Of a stretch of 64,000 nucleotides of DNA, positions 1-7,910 are shown in pieces. The stretch lies in the NCBI GenBank assembly GCA_947453945.1, contig CANGJB010000004.1:1-64000 (forward strand). The letters are read 5' to 3'. The notes beneath the pieces were generated by a model, which was given only the letters and a program-made list of their open reading frames with translations, was not told the DNA's origin and ran no database searches. The stretch comes from Sphingomonadaceae bacterium. Lineage in GTDB: Bacteria > Pseudomonadota > Alphaproteobacteria > Sphingomonadales > Sphingomonadaceae. Numbering within the stretch: the stretch's first letter is position 1; each line of letters begins with the position of its first letter. The translations under genes were made by a program, and so were the position numbers.

Positions 1-692
1 GCGGTGCCCGGCTGGCGCTGATCGATACGCTGCGCGCTGCAGTGCCCTGGCAAGCGCTGCGCCGCGCGGAAGGCGAAGCGCGATCTGGCCTGCGGATCAT
101 GAAGGACGATGTCCGCGTTCGCCGGTTCGAGGCGCGGAGCGCTTCAGTCACGATATTTGCGGTCGATGCCTCGGGTTCGGCCGCCTTCACCCGCCTTGCC
201 GAAGCCAAGGGCGCGGTCGAGCTGCTCCTCGCGCAGGCTTATGTGAAGCGCACCGAAGTCGCGCTCGTGGCCTTCCGGGGGAACGAGGCGCAAGTGCTGC
301 TGCCGCCCACGCGCTCGCTCACCCGCGCGCGCCGGGCGCTGACCGAATTGCCCGGCGGCGGAGGCACCCCGCTGGCGGCTGGGCTCTCGATGGTGTGCAC
401 GCTTGGCACCGGGCTCATGCGCCGGGGTTATACGCCGCTACTGGTGGTGCTGACCGACGGGCGCGGCAATATCGCGCTGGATGGCAGCACCAACCGCGTT
501 GCAGCAACCGAGGATGCCCTGAAAGCCGGGCGCGCCATTGCTGCTGCCGGGCTGGCGGGCGTGGTCATCGACATTTCCCCCCGCCCCCGCCCCGAAGCCG
601 CCGCCGTCGCTGCCGCGATGCAGGCGCGCTATGTGCCGCTGCCGCAGGCGAGCGCCGCAACGCTGAGCAAAGTGATCGGGGCCCTGACATGA
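1..692 (+). CDS. bchD: Magnesium chelatase subunit D, C-terminal part (5' truncated)
   Basis: This is the 3' end of the gene for the ATPase-like D subunit of magnesium chelatase, which with BchI and BchH inserts Mg into protoporphyrin IX. The reading frame is open from the window edge (codons from base 3), so the GTG at 42 is an internal valine and not a start. The visible part is the integrin-I/von Willebrand A domain: the MIDAS-type signature VDASGSAAF at about bases 162-188, followed by a conserved helix, and a later LVVLTDGRGN strand-loop that is typical of BchD/ChlD. The stop codon overlaps the start of bchO (ATGA), so the two are translationally coupled. The N-terminal AAA-like domain and bchI are expected upstream, outside the window. 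Confidence 0.95.
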   Translation, partial: GARLALIDTLRAAVPWQALRRAEGEARSGLRIMKDDVRVRRFEARSASVTIFAVDASGSAAFTRLAEAKGAVELLLAQAYVKRTEVALVAFRGNEAQVLLPPTRSLTRARRALTELPGGGGTPLAAGLSMVCTLGTGLMRRGYTPLLVVLTDGRGNIALDGSTNRVAATEDALKAGRAIAAAGLAGVVIDISPRPRPEAAAVAAAMQARYVPLPQASAATLSKVIGALT

Positions 693-1564
693 GCAAGCCG
701 CTCATCTGGGAAAGTGATGGGCGCGATTGGCCGCACCGTGCGGCAAGCCGGTTCGTCGCTGTAGGGCCGCTCACCTGGCATGTGCAGGAGATGGGTGAAG
801 GCCCCGCCGTGGTGCTGCTCCACGGCACGGGCGCTGCCACGCATAGCTGGCGCCACCTGATGCCGCTGCTGGCGCAGGACCACCGCGTAATCGCGATGGA
901 CCTGCCGGGCCACGGCTTCACCCGGGGGCGTCCCTCGGGCGGCCTCACGCTGCCAGGCATGGCGGCTGCGGTTGCTGCGCTGCTCACCAAGCTCGATGTT
1001 CGTCCGGCAAAGGTGATCGGCCATTCAGCGGGCGCCGCGATCGCGCTGCGGATGGTGCGCAGCGGCTTCGATGTGCCGGAGATTGTCGGCCTCAATGCAG
1101 CTCTTTCACCGTTTCCGGGGTTTTTCGCGCCGCTGTTTCAAGGTCTCGCCCGTGTGCTCGTACTCAATCCGCTGGTGCCGCGCCTTTTTGCGGCCAGCGC
1201 GCGCACTTCGGGCGATACCGGAAGGCTCCTTGTCCGCTCGACAGGTTCGCACATCGATGCCGATGGCGTGCGCTGCTACGCCATGCTGCTGGGCAATGCC
1301 CTCCACTGCCGCGGCGCGCTGGAAATGATGGCAGGATGGGATCTCGCCAGCCTGCAGCGCGAGTTGCCCAAGGTCGCGGCGCAGGTCCGCCTGATCCATG
1401 GCGCGAAGGACGCTGCCGTGCCGACAAATTCGGTGGAGCAAGCGGCGCGACTGATGCCGCAAGCTGAGCTCAGCGTACTTGCAGACCTCGGCCACCTGGC
1501 GCACGAAGAGCGCGCGGATCTTGTCGCGGAGACCATCTCCGCCCCCACCGCAGTGCATGCTTGA
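689..1564 (+). CDS. bchO: BchO, alpha/beta-hydrolase (magnesium chelatase accessory protein)
   Basis: A 291-residue alpha/beta-hydrolase-fold protein. The fold is shown by the oxyanion-type LLHGTGAATHSW segment near residue 52, the DLPGHG turn, the nucleophile elbow GHSAG near residue 111 and the C-terminal GHLAHEE carrying the presumed catalytic histidine. BchO proteins always sit behind bchID in photosynthesis clusters and are named for a suspected accessory role in Mg chelation or porphyrin handling; the true substrate is not established. The ATG is chosen because it overlaps the bchD stop (ATGA), and the product then has the usual family length; an in-frame extension back to 395 would lie inside bchD. 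Confidence 0.93.
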   Translation: MSKPLIWESDGRDWPHRAASRFVAVGPLTWHVQEMGEGPAVVLLHGTGAATHSWRHLMPLLAQDHRVIAMDLPGHGFTRGRPSGGLTLPGMAAAVAALLTKLDVRPAKVIGHSAGAAIALRMVRSGFDVPEIVGLNAALSPFPGFFAPLFQGLARVLVLNPLVPRLFAASARTSGDTGRLLVRSTGSHIDADGVRCYAMLLGNALHCRGALEMMAGWDLASLQRELPKVAAQVRLIHGAKDAAVPTNSVEQAARLMPQAELSVLADLGHLAHEERADLVAETISAPTAVHA

Positions 1565-1577
1565 GAGGGAGAGCAGC

Positions 1578-1715
1578 GTGGCGCAGAACTTCGGATGGAT
1601 CGAAATGGTCGTTTTCGGCGGGATCGCGCTCTCGGTGGGTGTGTGGCAGCTCGTCTCGGTCAACCGCGAGATCGCCCGCGACAAGGCGAAGAAGGACGCT
1701 GCGCCGAAGGAGTGA
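1578..1715 (+). CDS. Small single-pass membrane protein downstream of bchO
   Basis: A 45-residue protein starting at GTG 1578 and preceded by a purine-rich GAGAGGGAGAG ribosome-binding stretch 13 bp after the bchO stop. It has one hydrophobic segment (about residues 8-27, IEMVVFGGIALSVGVWQLVS) followed by a charged, lysine-rich tail. No known family is recognised. Its place directly behind bchO in the same orientation suggests it is the last gene of a bchIDO operon and may be a small subunit or assembly peptide of the photosynthetic membrane; that role is inference. The downstream palindromic repeat may end the transcript. Confidence 0.7.
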   Translation: MAQNFGWIEMVVFGGIALSVGVWQLVSVNREIARDKAKKDAAPKE

Positions 1716-1745
1716 GCAGCGGCCTGCATAGATATGCTGTTCGCC

Positions 1746-1820
1746 ACCCCCGCGAAGGCGGGGGTCCAGAGCGGCTGCCGCTGCGACTGCAACTCTGGAT
1801 TCCCGCCTTCGCGGGAATGA
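1746..1820. repeat. Palindromic interspersed repeat between convergent genes
   Basis: An inverted repeat about 75 bp long. The left arm (1748-1772, core CCCGCGAAGGCGGG) is complementary to the right arm (1795-1820, core CCCGCCTTCGCGGG), with CCAGAG and CTCTGG extending the stem inward. This type of GAAGGCGGG...TGGATTCCCGCC element is scattered between genes in many sphingomonad and other alphaproteobacterial genomes. It lies between the convergent bchO-side gene and crtC and could fold in RNA from either strand, acting as a bidirectional terminator or stability element. Confidence 0.85.
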
Positions 1821-1875
1821 CGAGGTTTTTGGTCACGGCAATCAGGCTGACGGCAGTTCCGGGATCAGGCGGCGC

Positions 1876-3006
1876 TCAGCGGCGCGCCCTCGGCATCCGG
1901 TGCGGGATCAGCTGCTGCACGACGGGTGAGCAGAACCGGTCGAGCGAGAGCGTTTCCTGCATCGCCACCACCGGTTCGCCATAGAGCCGCGCGTGCAGCG
2001 TGGAGCGGGTGTAGAAAGGCGAATCCTCCCAGGTTCGCCGCACACTGGCATGGCCCCTGTCAGCACGGGTCTGACGCTCCATCTGCCATAGCGTGTTGGG
2101 CAGCGGCGCGGCGGGCGGCAGTTCCGCTTCGTGCGGCACGCCCGCAGAATCGAACCGCAGCGCACTGGCGAAGCTCGATCCGTCGCGGCGCTGGCCTTCG
2201 TAAAACACCGCAACGTCCTTGCCGAGATGCGCGCGCGACCAATGCCAGATGCGAAAGCCCTCCTCGAGCGATTCCGAACCCCGGTTGGAATCGACATAGG
2301 CACTGCCCTTCCAACTCAATTCCGGCGCCTGCATCTCGACCGAGATCCGTGCGCGCGGTGCCAGGCAGTGCCACAGATGCTTGCCCGCAGGATCAAGTGC
2401 GAAAGCCTCGGTATTGAGCATTTCGGGCCAGACCTTGATCTGCCCGGCCACGCGCCGCCGAAACGGATTCAGGATGCGCTTGTCGTGCTCCTCGATATCG
2501 ATGATCAGGCAATCGCCCGCCCAGCGCACCGAGCTGGGGCCGATCGCGAACTGGTCCGCCTCGGGCCGCACGGCGCCTTCGGGGCGCTCGGTCATCGTCC
2601 AACGCGCCTTGGGCCCATAGAGCGCAACATTGAGCGAGCAGTGATCGAGCGGATTTCCGCGCCCGGACCGCTTGAAATAGGGTGAGAACACGCTGCCGAT
2701 GAAGGCGATCACGGTAAGGCCATGCTGCCCATCGTCGCTCAGCGCATCGACATACCACCAGCTATAGCCGCCCGGCGGTACGGGAGCATCGAAGCGGGGA
2801 TGCGCATCGCTGTCCCGCGCACCCGGCGCACGCACCAAGGGTTCATCCTCGCCCCGGCGCAGCAGCGCCCAGGAATCCGGGACGGTTGGCTTGGCCGCAG
2901 GCAATGCCCCGCCCATCCGCGCAATGCCTGTCCACAGCGGGCTCCACGCGTCATCAACGTCTGTCTGCCGCAGCGGGCTGCCTGCGCGATCATGGTTTGG
3001 CCACAT
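1876..3006 (-). CDS. crtC: Carotenoid 1,2-hydratase (hydroxyneurosporene synthase)
   Basis: A 376-residue CrtC protein, which adds water across the terminal 1,2 double bond of acyclic carotenoids (neurosporene or lycopene) in the spheroidene/spirilloxanthin branch. The family signature is clear in the N-terminal third: FDAPVPPGGYSWWYVDALSD, then HGLTVIAFIGSVFSPYF, and later the GKHLWHCLAPRARI and SWKGSAYVDSNRG segments. The ATG at 3006 is preceded by GGGGGAGAG at a good distance. It is divergent from crtF across a 96-bp region with a PpsR-type operator. The usual partner crtD (desaturase) is not between crtC and crtF and not elsewhere in the window. Confidence 0.95.
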   Translation of the reverse strand: MWPNHDRAGSPLRQTDVDDAWSPLWTGIARMGGALPAAKPTVPDSWALLRRGEDEPLVRAPGARDSDAHPRFDAPVPPGGYSWWYVDALSDDGQHGLTVIAFIGSVFSPYFKRSGRGNPLDHCSLNVALYGPKARWTMTERPEGAVRPEADQFAIGPSSVRWAGDCLIIDIEEHDKRILNPFRRRVAGQIKVWPEMLNTEAFALDPAGKHLWHCLAPRARISVEMQAPELSWKGSAYVDSNRGSESLEEGFRIWHWSRAHLGKDVAVFYEGQRRDGSSFASALRFDSAGVPHEAELPPAAPLPNTLWQMERQTRADRGHASVRRTWEDSPFYTRSTLHARLYGEPVVAMQETLSLDRFCSPVVQQLIPHRMPRARR

Positions 3007-3083
3007 GGGTCACTCTCCCCCATCCCGCGAAACTCCCATTGAAAACGCGGACGTGCGGCAATGATTGACGCAATGGCCGCAAA

Positions 3084-3101
3084 TGTCCAATGTAATTGAC
3101 A
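3084..3101. promoter_or_regulatory. PpsR/CrtJ-type operator between crtC and crtF
   Basis: An exact TGT-N12-ACA match (TGT 3084-3086, ACA 3099-3101), the established binding consensus of the PpsR/CrtJ photosynthesis repressor. It lies in the divergent crtC-crtF region and ends 1 bp before the crtF ATG. It covers a good -10-like hexamer (TGTAAT, 3091-3096), so binding would block crtF initiation and could also reach the crtC promoter. A ppsR gene is present at 18281-19702. Confidence 0.75.
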
Positions 3102-3102
3102 T

Positions 3103-4281
3103 ATGAATATGTCCACAAATCTAGATCCACACCAGAAGGCCGGGATCAGGGAGCGCTGGATCGGCTGGCGCAACCGCTTGTTGATGAACCCCCGGTTCCA
3201 GCAATGGAGCGCCGCTTTCCCGCTGACCCGCCCCATCGTGCGGTCGCGCGCGCGGCGGGCCTTCGATCTCGTGGCAGGCTTTGCCTATGCCCAGGTGCTG
3301 GCCGCCTGCGTGGAGGGCGGCCTGCTCGATCTGCTGGCGGAGGGCCCATGCAGCACCGCCACGGCGGCGACGCGCGCCGGACTCGGCCTTGCCGCAACCG
3401 AGCGGTTGCTGCGCGCAGCCGCCTCTCTGGGGATTGCCGAATCGCTTCCGGGAGAGCGCTGGACGCTGGGGATGGATGGGGCTGCGCTGCAGTGCAATCC
3501 GGGCGCACGCGCGATGATCCGCCACCACGCGCTGCTTTATGCCGATCTCGCCGATCCGCTGGCGCTGCTGCGCGCAGATCGCAAGGAGCCCACCGCGCTT
3601 TCCGACTTCTGGACATATGCCCGCGCGAGCGCGACCGGCACGGTGCCGCCGGGGCGGCAAGGCGATGCGGAGAATCAGCCGGCCGCTACGGCGTATTCGG
3701 CGCTCATGGCGGCCTCGCAGGCCATGGTAAGCGAGCAATTGGTGGCGGCCTACAAGTTCGGCCGCCATCAGGCGATGCTAGATGTGGGCGGCGGAACCGG
3801 TGCGTTCGTCCGGGCAGTCGGCATGGTCACGCCCGCGCTGCGACTCGGCCTGTTCGATCTGCCCGATGTTGTGGCGGGCGCCGAAACCACGCTTGGCCGC
3901 GATGCCCTGATCGCCCCGCGACTCACGCTGCATAAGGGCAGCTTCCTGCACGATCCCTTGCCCACCGGACATGACCTCATCACGCTGGTGCGCATTCTCC
4001 ACGATCATGATGACGAGCCGGCCTTGCGCCTGCTGCGCGCAGTGCGTGCCGCGCTCCCGCCGGGCGGAACGCTGCTGATCGGCGAACCGATGGCCGGAGC
4101 GTCTGGCGGCGCCGCCATGGGCGATGCCTATTTCGGGCTTTATCTCTGGGCCATGGGATCTGGCCGGCCGCGCCGCCCGGACGAACTTGGCGCGATGCTG
4201 CGCAGCGCCGGATTCGCCAGCTGGAAGGCGATTCCCACCCATCTGCCGCTGGTCTGCGGGGCGATCGTCGCCCGTGTGTGA
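3103..4281 (+). CDS. crtF: Hydroxyneurosporene / demethylspheroidene O-methyltransferase
   Basis: A 392-residue SAM-dependent methyltransferase that O-methylates the C-1 hydroxyl of acyclic carotenoids after CrtC and CrtD. An N-terminal winged-helix dimerisation part (FDLVAGFAYAQVLAACVEGGLLDLLAEG near residues 50-80) is followed by the SAM-binding motif MLDVGGGTGAFVRAVG near 225, the DLPDVV motif after it and a RILHDHDD segment, all typical of plant-type O-methyltransferases. The conserved N-terminal helix IRERWIGWRN requires a start at ATG 3103 or ATG 3109. Neither has a Shine-Dalgarno sequence, and a -10-like TGTAAT lies exactly where a leaderless transcript would begin at 3103. Confidence 0.93.
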   Translation: MNMSTNLDPHQKAGIRERWIGWRNRLLMNPRFQQWSAAFPLTRPIVRSRARRAFDLVAGFAYAQVLAACVEGGLLDLLAEGPCSTATAATRAGLGLAATERLLRAAASLGIAESLPGERWTLGMDGAALQCNPGARAMIRHHALLYADLADPLALLRADRKEPTALSDFWTYARASATGTVPPGRQGDAENQPAATAYSALMAASQAMVSEQLVAAYKFGRHQAMLDVGGGTGAFVRAVGMVTPALRLGLFDLPDVVAGAETTLGRDALIAPRLTLHKGSFLHDPLPTGHDLITLVRILHDHDDEPALRLLRAVRAALPPGGTLLIGEPMAGASGGAAMGDAYFGLYLWAMGSGRPRRPDELGAMLRSAGFASWKAIPTHLPLVCGAIVARV

Positions 4282-4348
4282 CAGATACCTCCAAAACGGA
4301 CTGTCAGCCGTGCTGCACCGTTTGTCGCAGGGCCTATTTGTACAAAAG

Positions 4349-4392
4349 TGTAGTGTCGAGTTGACACTTTTTAATGACAATGTAAGCTGACA
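4349..4392. promoter_or_regulatory. Tandem PpsR operators and promoter of the bchC superoperon
   Basis: The first site is an exact TGT-N12-ACA (4349-4366) whose right end contains a perfect -35 hexamer TTGACA (4361-4366). The second, TGA-N12-ACA (4375-4392), differs from consensus by one base, lies 8 bp further on and covers where the -10 should be. Tandem sites with this spacing are known at bchC promoters of Rhodobacter, where PpsR/CrtJ binds cooperatively. The surrounding DNA is strikingly AT-rich for this genome. From here bchCXYZ and the puf genes can be read through. Confidence 0.8.
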
Positions 4393-4454
4393 CTCGGAAA
4401 GGCCCCAAAGACCGCGCGGTGTACCGTCCGGTCCGGGCTGAGGGGAATGTGGTC

Positions 4455-5390
4455 GTGGAAGCACTAGCGCTCATCATGGAGGCTCCGGAGCAATTGGCTC
4501 TTCGCCGCCTTGCGCTTGATGCGCCGACCGGCACCGATGTGGTTGTCGAAGTCCGCTGGAGCGGCATCAGCACCGGCACCGAGAAGCTTCTCTGGACAGG
4601 CAAGATGCCGATGTTTCCGGGCATGGGCTATCCGCTCGTGCCGGGCTACGAATCGGTCGGCCGCGTGATTGACGCCGGCGCCGATGCATGGGCGCGAATC
4701 GGTGACTGGGTGTTCGTGCCTGGCGCCAGCTGCTTTCGCGATGCGCGCGGCCTGTTTGGCGGCTCGGCCCGCCGCCTCGTCTTGCCCTCGACCCGCGCCT
4801 TGACCATCGACGAGTCGCTTCAGGCTGACGGGGTGCTCTTTGCGCTTGCCGCCACCGCACTCCACGCACTCGACGGCGGTACGCTGCCGGACCTGATCGT
4901 CGGCCACGGTGTACTTGGCCGCCTGCTGGCCCGCATCACTGTGGCGCTCGGCGCGCCGCCGCCCACGGTTTGGGAAACCGATCCGCGCCGCACCGCCGGC
5001 GCTGTTGGCTACACCGTCGTCGCGCCCGATGCAGATCCGCGCCGCGACTACCGCTCGATCTGCGATGCCAGCGGCGATGCAAACATTCTCGATTCGCTGC
5101 TGGGGCGCCTTGTGCGCGGCGGTGAGATCAATCTGGCCGGCTTCTACGCCGAGCGCCTGAACTTTGCCTTCCCGGTGGCCTTCCGTGCCGAGGCGCGGAT
5201 CCGCGTTGCTGCGGAATGGAGCCCCGGCGACCTGGACCGGACGCGCGACCTGATCCGCGATGGCAGGCTCGATCTCAGTGGCCTCGTCACCGACGTGCGC
5301 CCCGCGAGCGAGGCTGCCGAAGCCTATCCGGCGGCCTTCACTGACCGCAACTGCCTGAAAATGGTTCTCGATTGGAGCAATTGCGCATGA
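4455..5390 (+). CDS. bchC: 3-hydroxyethyl bacteriochlorophyllide a dehydrogenase
   Basis: A 311-residue zinc-alcohol-dehydrogenase-like oxidoreductase that oxidises the 3-hydroxyethyl group to 3-acetyl in the last ring modification of bacteriochlorophyllide a. It has the family's N-terminal LALIMEAPEQLALRRLAL, the ISTGTEKLLWTGKMP segment and GYPLVPGYESVGRVIDAG, then a Rossmann part. The GTG at 4455 is preferred because GAGGGGAA sits 8 bp upstream and the protein then has the family length; a longer in-frame GTG at 4419 has no ribosome-binding site. First gene of the superoperon behind two PpsR sites; its stop overlaps the bchX start (ATGA). Confidence 0.94.
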   Translation: MEALALIMEAPEQLALRRLALDAPTGTDVVVEVRWSGISTGTEKLLWTGKMPMFPGMGYPLVPGYESVGRVIDAGADAWARIGDWVFVPGASCFRDARGLFGGSARRLVLPSTRALTIDESLQADGVLFALAATALHALDGGTLPDLIVGHGVLGRLLARITVALGAPPPTVWETDPRRTAGAVGYTVVAPDADPRRDYRSICDASGDANILDSLLGRLVRGGEINLAGFYAERLNFAFPVAFRAEARIRVAAEWSPGDLDRTRDLIRDGRLDLSGLVTDVRPASEAAEAYPAAFTDRNCLKMVLDWSNCA

Positions 5391-6382
5391 CGACTCTTGA
5401 AGCATCTGCGCGCGTTCAAGCGCTTCGTGATGAAGCCGCTATCGAACCCGATGCGATCGTGCCGACTGAAGTAACCAAGGAAACGCAGATCATCGCGATC
5501 TACGGCAAGGGCGGATCGGGCAAGAGCTTTGCCCTGTCGAACCTCAGCTACATGATGGCGCAGCAGGGCAAGCGCGTGCTCCTGATCGGCTGCGATCCGA
5601 AATCCGATACCACTTCGCTGCTTTTCGGCGGCAAGAGCTGCCCGACAATCATCGAGACGTCTGCCGCCAAGAAACTGGCCGGCGAGGACGTGCGGATCGA
5701 AGACGTCTGCTTCCAGCGGGACGGCGTGTTCGCGATGGAGCTCGGCGGGCCGGAAGTCGGCCGCGGCTGCGGCGGGCGCGGCATCATCCACGGGTTCGAA
5801 CTGCTCGAGAAGCTAGGCTTCCACGAGTGGGGCTTCGATTATGTGCTGCTCGATTTCCTCGGCGACGTGGTCTGCGGCGGCTTCGGCCTGCCGATCGCGC
5901 GCGACATGTGCCAGAAGGTCATCGTCGTCGGCTCGAACGACCTTCAGTCGCTCTACGTGGCGAACAACGTGTGCAAGGCGGTCGAGTATTTCCGCTCGAT
6001 GGGCGGCAACGTCGGCGTCGCGGGCATGATCATCAACAAGGACGACGGCACCGGTGAGGCGAAAGCTTTTGCCGAGACCGTCGATATCCCGGTGCTCTGC
6101 GCGATCCCGGCGGACGAGGATATTCGCCGAAAATCAGCGAATTACCAGATCATCGGCCGGCCCGACAGCCAGTGGGGCAGCCTGTTCGAGGAACTGGCGG
6201 AGAACGTCGCCACGGCTCCGCCGCGCCGGCCCAAGCCGCTCGACCAGGACGGCCTGCTCGGACTGTTCTCGCCCGAAGAAACCGGCGGCAGCGTGACCTT
6301 GCTTCCGGCGACGCAGGCCGACATGCGCGGCGGCACTTTCGAATCCAAGCCATCGCTGGAGGTCATCTACGATGACATCTGA
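5387..6382 (+). CDS. bchX: Chlorophyllide a reductase iron protein subunit X
   Basis: A 331-residue nitrogenase-iron-protein homologue that passes electrons, with ATP hydrolysis, to the BchYZ component for reduction of ring B of chlorophyllide a. The P-loop YGKGGSGKS is near residue 42. The two cysteines that hold the bridging 4Fe-4S cluster are seen in VGRGCGGRG and DVVCGGFG. The start ATG 5387 overlaps the bchC stop; an upstream in-frame start at 5372 would lie inside bchC. It overlaps bchY by 11 bp. The N-terminal extension of about 35 residues ahead of the P-loop is normal for BchX and distinguishes it from BchL. Confidence 0.97.
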   Translation: MTTLEASARVQALRDEAAIEPDAIVPTEVTKETQIIAIYGKGGSGKSFALSNLSYMMAQQGKRVLLIGCDPKSDTTSLLFGGKSCPTIIETSAAKKLAGEDVRIEDVCFQRDGVFAMELGGPEVGRGCGGRGIIHGFELLEKLGFHEWGFDYVLLDFLGDVVCGGFGLPIARDMCQKVIVVGSNDLQSLYVANNVCKAVEYFRSMGGNVGVAGMIINKDDGTGEAKAFAETVDIPVLCAIPADEDIRRKSANYQIIGRPDSQWGSLFEELAENVATAPPRRPKPLDQDGLLGLFSPEETGGSVTLLPATQADMRGGTFESKPSLEVIYDDI

Positions 6383-7910
6383 CGCGCGCCCCGCTCCCGA
6401 CAGAATTGACGCGACACCCGACGCGCTCGTTCCGGCGGGTGAAGGCGGCGGCTGCCACGGCGGCGCCGACCGGATGCGCGAGGCTGCCCGCAGCGCGGGC
6501 AAGAGCGAAGTTCTTGATCGCTATGCCGCCGACTACCCGGTCGGTCCGCACGACCAGCCTCAATCCATGTGCCCCGCCTTCGGTTCGCTGCGCGTGGGCC
6601 TGAGGATGCGGCGCACCGCCAGCGTGCTCTCGGGCTCGGCCTGCTGCGTCTATGGCCTCACCTTCACCTCGCACTTCTATGGCGCGCGGCGCAGCGTGGG
6701 ATACGTGCCCTTCAGCTCCGAAACGCTCGTTACTGGCAAGCTGTTTGAAGACATCAAGGAAGCGGTCGAGAACCTCGCCGATCCGGCGCTTTACGACGCG
6801 ATTGTCGTCACCAACTTGTGCGTGCCCACCGCGAGCGGCGTTCCGCTGCGCCTGCTGGGCAAGGAAGTGAACGGCGTCAGGATTATCGGGATCGACGTGC
6901 CGGGCTTCGGCATTCCGACCCACGCCGAAGCCAAGGACGTGCTTGCCGGCGCCATGCTCGCCTATGCCCGCAGCGAGGCTGAAGCTGGCCCGGTAAGTGC
7001 ACCGCAAACCCGCTCAGACCGGCCCACGATCACCTTGCTGGGTGAGATGTTCCCGGTCGATCCGGTTGGCATCGGCCAGATGCTGGAACCGATGGGCCTT
7101 GCCGCTGGCCCGGTCGTGCCGACGCGCGAATGGCGCGAGCTTTATGCCGCGCTCGATTGCGCCGCTGTCGCCGCGATCCACCCCTTCTACACCGCCAGCG
7201 TGCGCGAATTCGAGGCTGCCGGCCGCACTGTCGTTGGATCGGCACCTGTTGGGCGCGATGGCACGGCAGATTGGCTTGCCGCCATCGGCCAGGCTTGCGG
7301 CATCAGTGCCGATGCCGTGGCTGCGGCGCAGAACCGCTTCCTTCCCGCGATCACCGCTGCACTCGCGGCTCGCCCGATCAAGGGCCGCATCACGGTTTCG
7401 GGCTATGAAGGCTCCGAACTGCTGGTTGCGCGGCTGTTGATCGAAAGCGGCGCCGATGTCCGCTATGTCGGCACCGCTTGCCCGCGCACCGTTTGGTCGG
7501 ACCCCGACCGCGACTGGCTCCAGGCGCGCGGTGTGCGCGTGCAGTACCGCGCCAGCCTTGAGCAGGATATCGCTGCGGTCGAGGAATTCCGCCCCGATCT
7601 CGCCATCGGCACCACCCCAGTGGTGCAGCACGCCAAGCAGATGGCGATCCCGGCGCTCTATTTCACCAACCTCATCTCGGCCCGGCCGCTGATGGGCCCG
7701 GCAGGCGCCGGCAGCCTCGCCACGGTGGTCAATACAGCGATTGCCGGCAAGGACCGTTTCGACCGCATGAGTGCCTTCTTCGAAGGAGTCGGCACCGGAC
7801 ACACGACCGGCGTCTGGGAAGATACCCCGCAGGACCGCCCGAGCTTCAAGAAGAAGTACGCCGCGCTCAATGAGGCTGCCCGCAAGGCGGCCGAGGCGGT
7901 GGGCTCATGA
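6372..7910 (+). CDS. bchY: Chlorophyllide a reductase subunit Y
   Basis: A 512-residue catalytic subunit (NifD/BchN-like) of chlorophyllide a oxidoreductase. Candidate cluster ligands are in [22 protein letters not shown] and [11 protein letters not shown]. The nitrogenase-like repeat of Rossmann domains continues to the C-terminus, with [17 protein letters not shown] and a conserved [17 protein letters not shown] near the end. The start lies inside bchX, overlapping 11 bp; the stop overlaps the bchZ start (ATGA), so X, Y and Z are translationally coupled as expected for stoichiometric subunits. Confidence 0.97.
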   Translation: MTSDARPAPDRIDATPDALVPAGEGGGCHGGADRMREAARSAGKSEVLDRYAADYPVGPHDQPQSMCPAFGSLRVGLRMRRTASVLSGSACCVYGLTFTSHFYGARRSVGYVPFSSETLVTGKLFEDIKEAVENLADPALYDAIVVTNLCVPTASGVPLRLLGKEVNGVRIIGIDVPGFGIPTHAEAKDVLAGAMLAYARSEAEAGPVSAPQTRSDRPTITLLGEMFPVDPVGIGQMLEPMGLAAGPVVPTREWRELYAALDCAAVAAIHPFYTASVREFEAAGRTVVGSAPVGRDGTADWLAAIGQACGISADAVAAAQNRFLPAITAALAARPIKGRITVSGYEGSELLVARLLIESGADVRYVGTACPRTVWSDPDRDWLQARGVRVQYRASLEQDIAAVEEFRPDLAIGTTPVVQHAKQMAIPALYFTNLISARPLMGPAGAGSLATVVNTAIAGKDRFDRMSAFFEGVGTGHTTGVWEDTPQDRPSFKKKYAALNEAARKAAEAVGS

